Shown here: positions 42,781-54,102 of the stretch, in pieces
Numbering within the stretch: position 1 is the first letter of the stretch
Layout: each line of letters begins with the position of its first letter
Assembly: GCA_029931535.1 (NCBI GenBank)
Contig: JAQPZY010001610.1
Location: forward strand, 62,001-126,000
Direction of reading: 5' to 3'
Length of the DNA stretch: 64,000 nt
DNA from: Margaritifera margaritifera
Lineage: Eukaryota; Mollusca; Bivalvia; Unionida; Margaritiferidae
Translations under genes and position numbers: made by a program
The notes under the pieces: generated by a model
Told to the model about the DNA's origin: nothing
The model's input: only the letters and a program-made list of their open reading frames with translations
The model's database searches: none

Positions 42781-45700
42781 GAATCAAACATCTGATAAGA
42801 CTGATCAGAAATCCTTATCTCTTCCTACGTGCACTTATTGTAAAAAGAAAGGGCACGTTATTTCTGATTGCTTCAAGTTGAAAAATAAGCAACAGAGAAA
42901 AGACAGAGCTTTTCCAAATGCTCTTATTTCTACGAGGTCAAGGTCACGGTCTTGTATTGAAAGCGATACATTTGTTGGGTCAAACAAACCCCAGTCTGAT
43001 TCTATTTTGGAGGCTTATGAACCATTCATGTCAGAAGGTTCTATATCACTTATTGGTGATTCTGCCAAACCTATCCCAATTAAAATATTAAGGGACACTG
43101 GAGCTTCTCAGAGTCTTTTATTGTCAGGTACTTTGCCTTTGTCTGAGGAGTCTTCTTCAAGTGAAAGTGTTCTTGTTCAGGGAGTAGAGTGCGGCTTTGT
43201 AAATGTTCCTCTTCATTGTGTAAATTTGGCATCAGACTTAGTTTCTGGACCTGTGACTGTTGAGGCAGTGACTTCTTTACCCATAGAGGGTGTTCATTTA
43301 TTACTAGGCAATGACCTAGCTGGAGATAAGGTTGTGGTTAATCCACTTGTAACTGACAAGCCTTGTTTGGATCAGAAAGTTGATCCTGTCGAAACTGAAA
43401 TCCCTGATTTGTACCCTGCTTGTGCAGTTACTAGAGCTATGGCAAAAAGAGTTCTTGAGAGTGATGTTGATCAGGATATTATTCCTTTAGCTGACACATG
43501 TATTGGTCAGTCTTTTGATGAGGTCACTTTATCCTCAGGTATTGATCAATCAAATGGTATTGATCACAGTGATCCTCTTTTGGCAACTCATTCTCTTTGT
43601 TCTAATCAGGATGACAAACGACAATCCCTTGTCCTTGAACAGGAGCAAGATCCCGAGATATCTTGTTTGTTTCAGAGGGCTATTAGTGAAACTGAAGCCA
43701 CACAAGTTCCAGTGTGTTACTTTGTGAAAAATGGGGTCCTTATGAGGAAATGGAGACCACCTGATCTACCCGCTGGTGACGAGTGGTCAGTGAGCTATCA
43801 AATTGTTGTTCCTAAGTCATATAGACAGGAAATTCTTAATTTAGCCCATGAAACTCCTTTGGCTGGTCATTTAGGAGTCCGTAAGACTTATCACAAGATC
43901 TTGAATCATTTTTATTGGCCGAAACTCAAAAGGGATGTTTCTAAATACTGCAGATCTTGTCACACTTGTCAAATGGTAGGAAAACCCAATCAGAAGATAC
44001 CTAAGGCTCATCTGCAACCTATTCCTGCATTTGATGAACCATTTAGTAGAATAATAGTAGACTGTGTTGGTCCTTTACCTAAAACCAAGTCAGGCAACCA
44101 ATACTTGTTGACCATCATGTGTACATCTACAAGATTTCCAGAAGCAATTCCTCTGAGAAATATAAAAACTAAAACTATTGTGAAAGCTTTGGTGAAGTTT
44201 TTTACACTTGTTGGCCTTCCCAAATCTGTCCAGTCAGATCAAGGGTCAAATTTTATGTCTGGAATTTTCCAACAAGTTATGCATGAATTAGGCATTCAAC
44301 AGTTTAAATCTTCTGCCTATCACCCTGAAAGTCAAGGTGCTTTGGAAAGATTTCATCAAACTTTGAAGAATATGATTCGATCATATTGCTTTGATACAGA
44401 AAAGGATTGGGGTGAGGGTGTTCATTTGTTGTTGTTTGCTGTTAGGGAATCAGTTCAAGAGTCGTTGGGTTTTAGTCCCTTTGAACTAGTTTTTGGTCAT
44501 ACTGTCCGTGGACCACTGAAATTATTGAAAGAGAAACTTCTTTCAAATGAAGATTCAAAGATTAATCTTCTTGATTATGTCTCTGATTTCAAATACAAGT
44601 TGTCAAAGGCCTGTGAAGTAGCAAGAACTAATCTTCACACTACCCAGTCAAAAATGAAATTAAGGTATGACAGAAATTCACAGGAAAGGAGTTTTAAACC
44701 TGGTGACAAAGTTCTGGCTCTCTTTCCCATACCTCAAAATCCTCTTCAGGCTAAATTTTATGGTCCTTATACCGTTGCAAAGAAAGTAAATGACTTAAAT
44801 TATATCATTAACACTCCTGGGAGACGGAAACAGAAACAACTTTGTCATATAAATATGTTAAAGGAATATTTTGACAGAGATAGCTCAGCTAATTATTTAG
44901 TTAATTTAGTTGTACCTGTCCCACACAGTGAAGATATCAACGATGGAGTACGATCAGACTATAGTGACTCTGGTATAACCAATCTTCGGAATTCAGAAAT
45001 ATTGAACAACCTAGACCAGAAACTTTCACATCTACAACAACAGGAAAGAAATGAACTAAAACAGCTATTACATGACTATGAGCACTTGTTTCCTGATGTT
45101 CCAACACGAACAAGTAAAATTTATCATGACGTTGACATTGTAGATTCTGCGCCTGTGAAACAGCATCCTTATAGGATGAATCCTCTCAAACAGAACTATC
45201 TGAAGAAAGAAATTCAGTATTTACTGGAGAATGATTTCATAGAACCAAGTAAAAGTAACTGGAGTTCACCATGTATTCTTGTTCCCAAGCCAGATAATAC
45301 ATTCCGTATGTGTACTGACTATAGAAAAGTCAACAGTGTCACCAAAACTGATTCATTTCCAATCCCAAGAATGGACGATAGCATTGATAAAATTGGAAAT
45401 GCTAAATATGTCACCAAGTTTGACCTTTTAAAAGGATTCTGGCAAATTCCACTGACGGAAAGGGCAAAAGAAATTTCAGCATTTGTAACTCCAGATGGAC
45501 TTTATCAATATAAAGTTATGCCGTTTGGAATGAAAAATTCGCCTGCAACGTTTCAACGTCTGATGAACATGATAACATTTGGTCTTGATAATTGTGACGC
45601 TTGTATCGATGACGTCATTATCTACAACAACACCTGGGAAGATCATTTGGAAACCATTCGAAAATTCTTCGATCGACTCAGCGATGCGAATCTGACAATT

Positions 45701-46333
45701 AATTTGAGCAAAAGTGAGTTTTGCCATGCTTGTGTCACATTTTTAGGACATATTGTGGGACAAGGTCAAGTTAAACCTATAGAAGCTAAGGTCAAAGCTA
45801 TCTCTGAATTTCAAGTTCCAATTTGTAAAAAGCAACTGATGCGATTTCTAGGTATGGCTGGATATTATCGGAAATTTTGTTCCAATTTTTCCAAAATTGC
45901 TGAACCTTTGACAAGTTTATTGAGTAAGAAAACCAAATTTCATTGGTCTGACAAGTGTCAGGAATCTTTTGACAAGTTAAAGGCCATGCTTAAGAATGCA
46001 CCAGTTCTTTCTGCACCAAATTTCAGCCAATCATTTAAATTATCTGTTGATGCAAGTGATGTAGGGGTTGGTGGAGTATTGATTCAGGAAGACAAAAGTG
46101 GTGTGGATCACCCTGTGTGTTATTTTTCTAAAAAACTAAACAAGCACCAGAAAAATTATTCCACAATTGAGAAGGAATGTTTGGCTTTGATATTGGCTTT
46201 ACAGCATTTTGAAGTGTATGTTACCTCAGCTCTTTCTCCAATTATTGTGTACAGTGATCACAATCCCCTTACTTTCATCAACAAAATGAAAGATAAAAAT
46301 CGGAGATTGTTGAGATGGAGTTTGATATTGTAA
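42686..46333 (+). CDS. Element IV: nucleocapsid-protease-integrase-RT-RNase H polyprotein
   Basis: 1215 codons and the key frame of the window. In order: CCHC knuckle (about 49-62), protease DTGAS (137), integrase H2C2 (H388, H395, C425, C428), integrase catalytic D459, D518 and E554 (DD35E spacing), GPY module (about 690), RT (about 840-1020), RNase H from about 1120 (D1122, then SDHNP near 1190). It proves that integrase precedes RT in one frame, a copia-like order with gypsy-type RT and GPY integrase: the Gmr1-like arrangement. Oddities: the RT YIDD is CIDD (TGT at 45602-45604), which should harm polymerisation, and TAA at 46331-46333 removes the RNase H end. Residues before about 15 are out of phase with gag. 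Confidence 0.95.
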   Translation: MVINRPLSSFLVKKPFQSHSSTSKFHNSTTVRNQTSDKTDQKSLSLPTCTYCKKKGHVISDCFKLKNKQQRKDRAFPNALISTRSRSRSCIESDTFVGSNKPQSDSILEAYEPFMSEGSISLIGDSAKPIPIKILRDTGASQSLLLSGTLPLSEESSSSESVLVQGVECGFVNVPLHCVNLASDLVSGPVTVEAVTSLPIEGVHLLLGNDLAGDKVVVNPLVTDKPCLDQKVDPVETEIPDLYPACAVTRAMAKRVLESDVDQDIIPLADTCIGQSFDEVTLSSGIDQSNGIDHSDPLLATHSLCSNQDDKRQSLVLEQEQDPEISCLFQRAISETEATQVPVCYFVKNGVLMRKWRPPDLPAGDEWSVSYQIVVPKSYRQEILNLAHETPLAGHLGVRKTYHKILNHFYWPKLKRDVSKYCRSCHTCQMVGKPNQKIPKAHLQPIPAFDEPFSRIIVDCVGPLPKTKSGNQYLLTIMCTSTRFPEAIPLRNIKTKTIVKALVKFFTLVGLPKSVQSDQGSNFMSGIFQQVMHELGIQQFKSSAYHPESQGALERFHQTLKNMIRSYCFDTEKDWGEGVHLLLFAVRESVQESLGFSPFELVFGHTVRGPLKLLKEKLLSNEDSKINLLDYVSDFKYKLSKACEVARTNLHTTQSKMKLRYDRNSQERSFKPGDKVLALFPIPQNPLQAKFYGPYTVAKKVNDLNYIINTPGRRKQKQLCHINMLKEYFDRDSSANYLVNLVVPVPHSEDINDGVRSDYSDSGITNLRNSEILNNLDQKLSHLQQQERNELKQLLHDYEHLFPDVPTRTSKIYHDVDIVDSAPVKQHPYRMNPLKQNYLKKEIQYLLENDFIEPSKSNWSSPCILVPKPDNTFRMCTDYRKVNSVTKTDSFPIPRMDDSIDKIGNAKYVTKFDLLKGFWQIPLTERAKEISAFVTPDGLYQYKVMPFGMKNSPATFQRLMNMITFGLDNCDACIDDVIIYNNTWEDHLETIRKFFDRLSDANLTINLSKSEFCHACVTFLGHIVGQGQVKPIEAKVKAISEFQVPICKKQLMRFLGMAGYYRKFCSNFSKIAEPLTSLLSKKTKFHWSDKCQESFDKLKAMLKNAPVLSAPNFSQSFKLSVDASDVGVGGVLIQEDKSGVDHPVCYFSKKLNKHQKNYSTIEKECLALILALQHFEVYVTSALSPIIVYSDHNPLTFINKMKDKNRRLLRWSLIL

Positions 46334-46535
46334 GAATATAACATTGACATCAAACACATCAGGGGAAAAGACAATGTAATTGCAGATGCACTCTCACGTG
46401 CCTAGAAATGTAATATTGCTTGATGTAATTAAGTCCAGTATCATAAAACATGTTCTTATGTAAATTTTGGTTATTATAGTATTAGATGTATATTCAAAAG
46501 AAAGCTTTATTACATAAATCTTTCTTTTTCTTTAT

Positions 46536-46544
46536 GAGGGGAGG
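46536..46544 (+). other. Polypurine tract, element IV
   Basis: GAGGGGAGG immediately before LTR5. Confidence 0.8.
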
Positions 46545-47298
46545 TGTTATGTATGATGTTTATATAATATTATAAATATTTTAGGAAATTATAAATGTTT
46601 CTTCACTTTAATATTTGCTTAAATCTTAATGTTATCAGGAAAAACATGTTAAACTAGTGTCCTTGAATTAGGTTGTTTTGATCAATATGTTTTCTCAATT
46701 TGAAGGTCAAGGTTGAATTTTGTTTACAAGTAAAATTCCATTAAGATGACACATGTTCTAGAACATTCTGTCATGTGACCAATCTTTATATATATACCAT
46801 GTTTGGTAGACATTTATTCAGTTTTGACATTACCATCAGTCTTGTAAAGAGCTATTACAGTTGTGAAAATTCATTCCAAATTCTAAGAGAGGAATTATTT
46901 TAAATATTCATTGGATTATAACAGTGCTCATAAACTTTTGGATTTTGGATTTTTAATTGGTGATTTTGGAATTTAAGTGAACTTATTCAGATATTTTGGA
47001 ATACTTCATTTTGACATCAGCACATCAAGATTACTAGTACATCAGGACTTTGGAGACCATTAGCACATCATAACATTCAAGGACACAGCCGTGAATTCGG
47101 AACATTCTATATTTAGGACTTGTGATTAGAACAATCATTCTTATTGGATTATTAGGATTTCAAAACACATTACTGTAAGTGACTTTTTTGATTTTTCATT
47201 TTAATTATCTAGTAATAAATTGCTTGTTGATTTTTTACTTGATTTGTTGGTTTCACTTTCTTTCTGTTACATTTTTCTTAGACCATAGAGCCGTAACA
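46545..47298 (+). repeat. LTR5 (754 bp), right end of array
   Basis: Same length class as LTR4. Its private changes include ACATTTATTCAG, TTAATTGGTGA and a final GAGCCGTAACA where all others have GAGTCGTAACA. It is followed directly by CTAC and host intron-like sequence. Confidence 0.95.
46756..46794 (+). promoter_or_regulatory. Heat-shock element plus TATA box in LTR5
   Basis: TTCTAGAACATTC at 46756-46768; TATA from 46787. As the 3'-most LTR this copy could drive transcription rightward into the 5' flank of gene C, about 3.5 kb away. Confidence 0.7.
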
Positions 47299-47302
47299 CT
47301 AC
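47299..47302 (+). repeat. Target-site duplication, right copy (CTAC)
   Basis: CTAC after LTR5, continuing AAATACCGAATG, which aligns to ACAATATGACCGAATT of the empty paralogous site in intron 5 (842-857). Confidence 0.8.
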
Positions 47303-48618
47303 AAATACCGAATGTGGAAAAAGAATTCGCTTTGTTACATCTGATACCAACGAAATATCATCACTATATTCTTAATACATTTTATAGGTACCTTTTCTTA
47401 TGGAAAAATGCGAAAAGCTCATTACCACTATATACCGTACAATTATGCTACACAATTACTTCCATAGCCGCAGTACCATTGGCTTTCTGACCAATATAAA
47501 TTCTAAATTGGACAATAATGTTGATTGTTGATTTGGATCCGTGATATTCAGTGACAATATTTGCTTCATAAACAGAGAAAGTAAGAAGATGAATCGTCTC
47601 CAAAGACCAAAAAAAAACCCAGTACTTGGTTTGTGGAGGCGATTTCAGTGTTGTACTTTGCTTAAGCTTGTAAACGCTTAGTTCAAATGGAGTATTATTT
47701 TTACTTGATTGAAAACAGAGCTATCAACACCTAGCACTAATGTGATAAGAGATTTTTCTCAAGTGTAATATTTAAAATTATTGAATCAGTCAGACAGGCA
47801 TAAAGGGGAAGAAGTACAGTCCTTCTTTTCCACACTTTTTGCTTTGAAAGCAGAAGGCGCTGACTATAGTGTGTCACTAGGTCAGTGCAAATGCTTGGAT
47901 ACCCTCCTTTGCAAATCTTATTATGATAGAATTTCCTAAATTGAAGAAATGAACACAATGTTGGACTTATAACTTTGCTACACACATCAAGTTTCCTACC
48001 AAACTTATCTTGTCACAAACTTTGCCCTAATGAACAAAATTAGACCGGAGAACTTTATATATCAAATTAGATTACAAGCAAAATGTACACATTGTTTTGA
48101 CTCATCTACCAAATTAAAGACTAAAAAGTGACTCTGAATCTGAAGGAAAATAATTTTTGTTTTCTCATATTAGACCCCGAAGAGGTGTCGTCAAAACACT
48201 TACTAGCAAATTATGTGGGCACATTGTCAATTAATGAAACCTGTGCAACGCTCGTTTTTTTTACCACAGTTTCGTTTGTGTTTAAAAGAAAAATTATAAT
48301 AAAGATGATGTTTTCGCTTGATTATACTATTTATTATAAGCAGTAAAAGTCTCATAAAATACATTTCGATTCTAGTTTTCTGTCTAATAATGTTTAGTTC
48401 ACAAAAGCAGGTATGGTGATATAGTGTCTCCTTGGAAATGAATCGTTCATTCACAACTTTTACAAACCTAACAAGCTACTTTGCAGAGAAAGCAACTGTG
48501 AAATCCCTAAAATTACACTGAGCTTGCACAACAATACTGACATCATCTCAAAGTCAGAAAAATCACCTAAAATTCTTCATGTATTTTAACACTCATTTTC
48601 TAATATTTGAATCAGTTC
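47303..48618. other. Intron-5-like sequence then upstream flank of gene C
   Basis: From 47303 to about 47800 it matches intron 5 (about 848-1310); from 47938 on it matches 7991-8685 upstream of gene B. The stretch between has no obvious partner. Short minus-strand frames at 48227-48454 and 8282-8518 are related only through the duplication. No gene is seen. Confidence 0.6.
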
Positions 48619-50113
48619 AATGTGTGCATCGTAGTGACGAAGGATACAATTTTATGGAAAATCGGTATAATGTGTGTATCGTAGTGACGAAGGATACACT
48701 TTTGTGGAAAATCGGTATAATGTGTGTATCGTGGTGACGAAGGATACAATTTTATGGAAAATCGGTATAAAGTGTGTATCGTAGTGACGAAGGATACACT
48801 TTTATGGAAAATCGGTAATATGTGTGTATCGTAGTGACGAAGGATGAAATTTTATGAAAAATCGGAATAATGTGTGTATCGTAGTGACGAAAGATACAAT
48901 TTTAAGGAAAATCGGTAATATGTGTGTATCGTAGTGACGAAGGATGCAGTTTTATGGAAATTAGGTATAATATGTGTATCGTAGTAACGAAGGATACAGT
49001 TTTATGGAAAATCGGTATAATGTGTGTAACATAGTGACGAAGGATACACTTTTATGGAAAATCAGTATAATGTGTGAATCGTAGTGACGAAGGATGACAT
49101 TTTATGAAAAATCGGAATAATGTGTGTATCGTAGTGACGAAGGATACACTTTTATGGAAATTCGGTAATATGTGTGTATCGTAGTGACGAAGGATACACT
49201 TTTATGGAAAATCGGTATAATGTGTGTATCGTAGTGACGAAGGATACACTTTTATGGAAAATCGGTATAATGTGTGAATCGTAGTAACGAAGGATACAAT
49301 TTTATGTTAAATCGGTATAATGTGTGTATCGTAGTCACAAATGATACAATTTTATGGAAAATCGGTAATATGTGTGTATCGTAGTGACGAAGGATAAAAT
49401 TTTATGGAAAATCAGTATAATGTGTAAATCGTAGTGACGAAGGATACAATATTATGGAAAATCGGTATAATGTGTGTATCGTAGTGACGAAGGATACAAT
49501 ATTATGGAAAATCGGTATAATGTGTGTATCGTAGTGACGAAGGATACACTTTTATGGAAAATCGGTAATATGTGTGTATCGTAGTGACGAAGGATACACT
49601 TTTAAGGAAAATCGGTATAATGTGTGTATCGTAGTAACGAAGGATACAATATTATGGAAAATCGGTATAATGTGTGTATCGTAGTGACGAAGGATAAAAT
49701 TTTATGGAAAATCAGTATAATGTGTGAATCGTGGTGACGAAGGATACAATATTATGGAAAATCGGTATAATGTGTTTATCGTAGTGACGAAGGATACAAT
49801 ATTATGGAAAATCGGTATAATGTGTTTATCGTAGTGACGAAGGATACAATTTTATGGAAAATCAGTGTAATGTGTGAATCGTAGTGACGAAGGATACAAT
49901 ATTACGGAAAATCGGTATAATGTGTTTAACGTAGTGACGAAGGATACAATATTATGGAAAATCGGTATAATGTGTGTATCGTAGTGACGAAGGATACAAT
50001 TTTATGGAAAAACGGTATAATGTGTTTAACGTAGTGACGAAGGATACACTTTTATGGAAAAACGGTATAATGTGTGAATCGTAGTGACGAAGGATACACT
50101 TTTATGGAAAAAC
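48619..50113. repeat. 50-bp minisatellite upstream of gene C, about 30 units
   Basis: Same unit as the 8686-10083 array but with more indel and substitution variants (GGTAATATG, GATGAAATT, GATAAAATT). The order of variants differs from the gene B array apart from a partly similar right-hand end. That suggests internal rearrangement since the duplication. Confidence 0.95.
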
Positions 50114-50445
50114 GTTCACACTTGAATCGTAAAAGGAGCATTTGGCGTACAACAAAATTAATCGCTCATCAGAAATCATTTTTTTAAGGACAATCCTAAC
50201 GTTGAAGGTAAAATACTGAAAGAAACTGAAACGGAAAAATAGAACCATACGAACATTTCAGTAAATGAATAACTACACTTACATAGTTTGAAAAAGGTAG
50301 TCTCGTTGAAACATTTTATTGTTAAAAAATGTAATATACAAGGCAAAATGAATTTAAATGAGTTGCACAACTTATAAGTTCCTCTCTATTATATAATTAC
50401 ATATCCAGAATACATGATAGAGATATATAAAGTCAAATGAAATTA

Positions 50446-50450
<5 letters not shown>
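50114..50450. other. Distal 5' flank of gene C
   Basis: Non-coding, nearly identical to 10084-10417. Nothing recognisable. Confidence 0.5.

Positions 50451-50495
<45 letters not shown>
50451..50495. repeat. (GA)n microsatellite
   Basis: Shorter counterpart of the 10418-10492 run. Confidence 0.98.
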
Positions 50496-50500
<5 letters not shown>

Positions 50501-50886
50501 TGTGGTCAAATTGGTAAAGCTGTGAGTATATGTGTAAATAGATAAATTCATGTATAATATATGCACGAGGAACTCTTTCAAATTATAAAGTTAAAATCTG
50601 TAAGTTTTTGTTACAATTTTTGTTTATAGAAATTTCCTTTTGCACTTATATATCTCGTTCTGTAATATATGCGACATTTACAAAGAGTTATGGTCAAAAA
50701 GAAAAATAGGTGCAATAAGATTGGGAAAACAACAGATCGATCGTGAAATTTGACGAATTCGGCTCGTTCTTATTACCTAAGAGTCTTCTCGTGCTTATAC
50801 AGTACAATTTCAAGGTGAATTGCTACTTGAAAATGTGATTATATTGTATTGAAGATGGGAAAGTCACGTCTGTCGGGGGAAGTTTG

Positions 50887-50894
50887 TATAAAAG
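50887..50894 (+). promoter_or_regulatory. TATA box of protease gene C
   Basis: TATAAAAG 61 bp before the start codon, in a context nearly identical to gene B. Confidence 0.8.
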
Positions 50895-50954
50895 CATCTA
50901 GATTCGAGGTAGATCTTCAGCATACAAGAGACTGCTCTGTACATCACAATCAAC

Positions 50955-51055
50955 ATGATTCTCACAGCTCTACTGCTTACGTTGGCTGCTACCACTGGTA
51001 AGTCTCTCTGTCTGTCTCTATGTATGTCTCTGTCTGTCTATCTATCTGTCTGTCT

Positions 51056-51134
<79 letters not shown>

Positions 51135-51826
51135 CGGTCTATTCTCAGGTAATATTTCACAATCAGTTTTTATTAAATGTATGGAACTTGCAGGGTCTCG
51201 TTCAAATTATATAAATTTATATGAAATATCAGCCCGACACTTTGCTGTCCTGATTCAACGTTTTTGTCCAGCCCATACAATTTGTATACTTATGGTACAT
51301 TTTGAAATATATTTTGTAAGCACTGGTGCACAGAGCTATATATACTTAAATTTGCAAAACAATAAAAAAGCGGTAAAAGAGATACATATGCTTAGAACTA
51401 TAATCCATTTATAAAGTTAATCCTTGAATCCATATCTCATTTGCTCCTTAGGAAATTGGTATTTATTTTTTAAAATGTACTTTCAGCTCTAACAAATATG
51501 CGATTTGTCCTCTTTAAAAAACCATTGCTCTCCCACATACATATTTCTGAATCATTACAATTTATATTTGATTTACTATTTTATGTTTTCCCCCTACTTT
51601 TCATCTCCTCCAGGCTTCGCCGACGTGGTACCAGAACATTTCTACCAAGGCCGGATTGTGGGAGGGTCGGACGCATCCGCAGGACAATACCCCTGGCAGG
51701 TGCGTGACTTAACCTACTCTTTGAAAATTATAATTACTGTGATTCCTAGATTTATCGAACACATTAATGCAAATAAGACAATAGCAACAAAATCGACGGT
51801 CTCGTTATCGTTTACAATTATATGGA

Positions 51827-51903
<77 letters not shown>

Positions 51904-54062
51904 GTACGGCACGAGCTTAGCTTGTTGTATCAGCTTTTCATTGTAAATATTTTGGTCTTGATCATTTGTATGTCACAAAATTATGATGATCCCATGTTGT
52001 AACAGACATATGAATGAACATACACATGTAGAAAAAATGATGTGCCCTTTAAACAAATGTAGTCATTTACGATTTGAATACAAAATATATTAATTTTAAT
52101 GCACATTGGTAACTGTCCATTAAACAGTTGAATAAAAGAAATCTACAGTTCGAAGAAAGGACATCATTGGCGATGATCGATGTTATCGAAAAATCAAGGG
52201 GCAAACATTGAGAGAGCGATGTGTTTGATCTCTCAATGTGTGATCATATATAAAGTGCACATTCTGGGCCTTCATATCATTCCTCAAGCCTTTTATATGA
52301 ACTATAAATTCTTAGTTTAGTGAAGGACCCAAAACCTTTACGAAAGGGAGAAATTCTAATGGATCTATCTATTTTCAGCCCCACGTGAGAGGTGGGAGTT
52401 GGGGTGTATGGGTGGGTTTAAGGAATTGACTGTTAATTCCGACCGATTATCAAGTCCTATATAGACACTCCTAGTTAGGAAATATCTATTATTTAATATG
52501 TAGTTTTCCGTTTCCTCTTCTCATAAAATATTTATCTCTAATTTATGTATATAGACGCCCAGTTGTTTGTCAGTTTCACTCACAAACAGAAGATTGCCTG
52601 GTGTCTGCATGGATCAGAAAGAGTCAACACCTATCAAATATGTCATATCTTGTTATCTAGATTTGACAAATTGTGTAGTTTTGAATGATGTATATATCAG
52701 TCGAGGGAGGAAATATCTAATTTTTCATTATAGCCATTTTCGTTCTTCAGCGATGCATAATATTTTCTCTTGCAGGTATCACTGCAAAGTACCGCGGGAT
52801 CTCATTTCTGTGGCGGAGTTTTGATCGATCCGCAATGGGTGGTTACTGCTGGTCACTGTGTTGGCTCCACCACGTAAGACTTCATTTTCAGTGTCTTTTT
52901 ATTATCTAAGAATTCAGACTGGGAAATAACGAAGCTACATAATCGATAGAATTATTAATATTGATATGGAAAATGAAAATCAGTTTCTATTTATATCTCC
53001 TACCTTTACCTGGTATTAGCATTAAAGGGTACTTTTGGATGGTTGGTTGTTGTTTGAACGTCACTTTCAACACATTATTGGCTATATCATGCCAAGGAAA
53101 TGGGAGTGAAGCGCCTTTCTTAAGGGGACAGACAGGTAGCCGACCCCGAATGACCTGTTCGGGTATCGAAACAAGGACAGTTGGATTACGAGTCCAACGT
53201 ACTACAAACTAAGCTACCACGGCTTCCGGGTATTATTGAAACAAATCATCAATGTATTTAAGTGCATTAAACTGTTGACCAACCGTAAATTGAAAGCAGT
53301 ATGTAAATTAGCCACATCACAGTACTGCACGTTTAAATAATATTTTCTTAGTAATTTATTTGATAAAGAAACCATTGACAGTTTTGTATGTGTCTAAGTC
53401 CTCATTTTCCAAGGTTCACTTGATTTTTTTTTCTTTCATGATCCATATATAACTTTATATGTAAAACGATTTGACAAGCACTTCTGTCACATGTATTCCA
53501 CAAGCCTATCCTTGCATACAAGAATAAAGAATGGAAATAATTGAACTCAATTATACTCCAAAACCTTTCCTCTTGGAGATATTGGTTTTGATTCGAGATT
53601 GGGTACTAGAAATATCCAGGGTGCGCTGTTCCCGATCACTATTCGAACGATCCAAATATTTTTAGAAATAAAAGAAATTGATCGGCATTAATTTTCGATG
53701 CAAAAATCTAATTTCATCGTAAATTTTCTATGCAATGGTGTTGATTTTCGTGTGCAGAGTCACCTTTACCACACAACCCCAGGTAAAGAAAGATACTATA
53801 TTTGTCGGAAAGAGTTTCGTTTATGACATTATGCATAGTAGCGTGATACAACTATTGTAGATACCGACGGGATTTTGTAATGGCGATTGTATACATGGTT
53901 TACACTTTTATACTCTTGGGATTCTTCATATATCCAGTGATGGCAGAGACCATATATAAGATCACTTAATACCAAAATTACTGATCACCTCTAACTTAAG
54001 ATAATATTATTATTTCTGCTGTTGTTTTTGTTTCTTTTCTTCTTCTTCTCGCATTGTTGTTG

Positions 54063-54102
<40 letters not shown>

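Larger units (their letters stand above)
23221..47298 (+). mobile_element. Tandem array of four Gmr1-like Ty3/gypsy retrotransposons sharing five LTRs
   Basis: The order is LTR1-I-LTR2-II-LTR3-III-LTR4-IV-LTR5, all in one orientation with no host DNA between copies. Internal regions are about 5.07 kb each (23994-29061, 29835-34900, 35657-40725, 41480-46544). One CTAC target duplication flanks the whole array, so a single integration was later expanded, most simply by unequal recombination between LTRs. There is no env-like frame between RNase H and the 3' LTR. The copies differ by very few bases, which points to recent expansion or continuing sequence exchange. Collapse or mis-joining in assembly cannot be excluded without reads spanning the array. 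Confidence 0.93.
40726..47298 (+). mobile_element. Gmr1-like element IV (LTR4 to LTR5)
   Basis: Last unit of the array. It has the only undamaged integrase reading frame (six T), joined in one frame to protease and RT, but gag is broken twice and the RT motif and RNase H end are altered. Confidence 0.93.
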
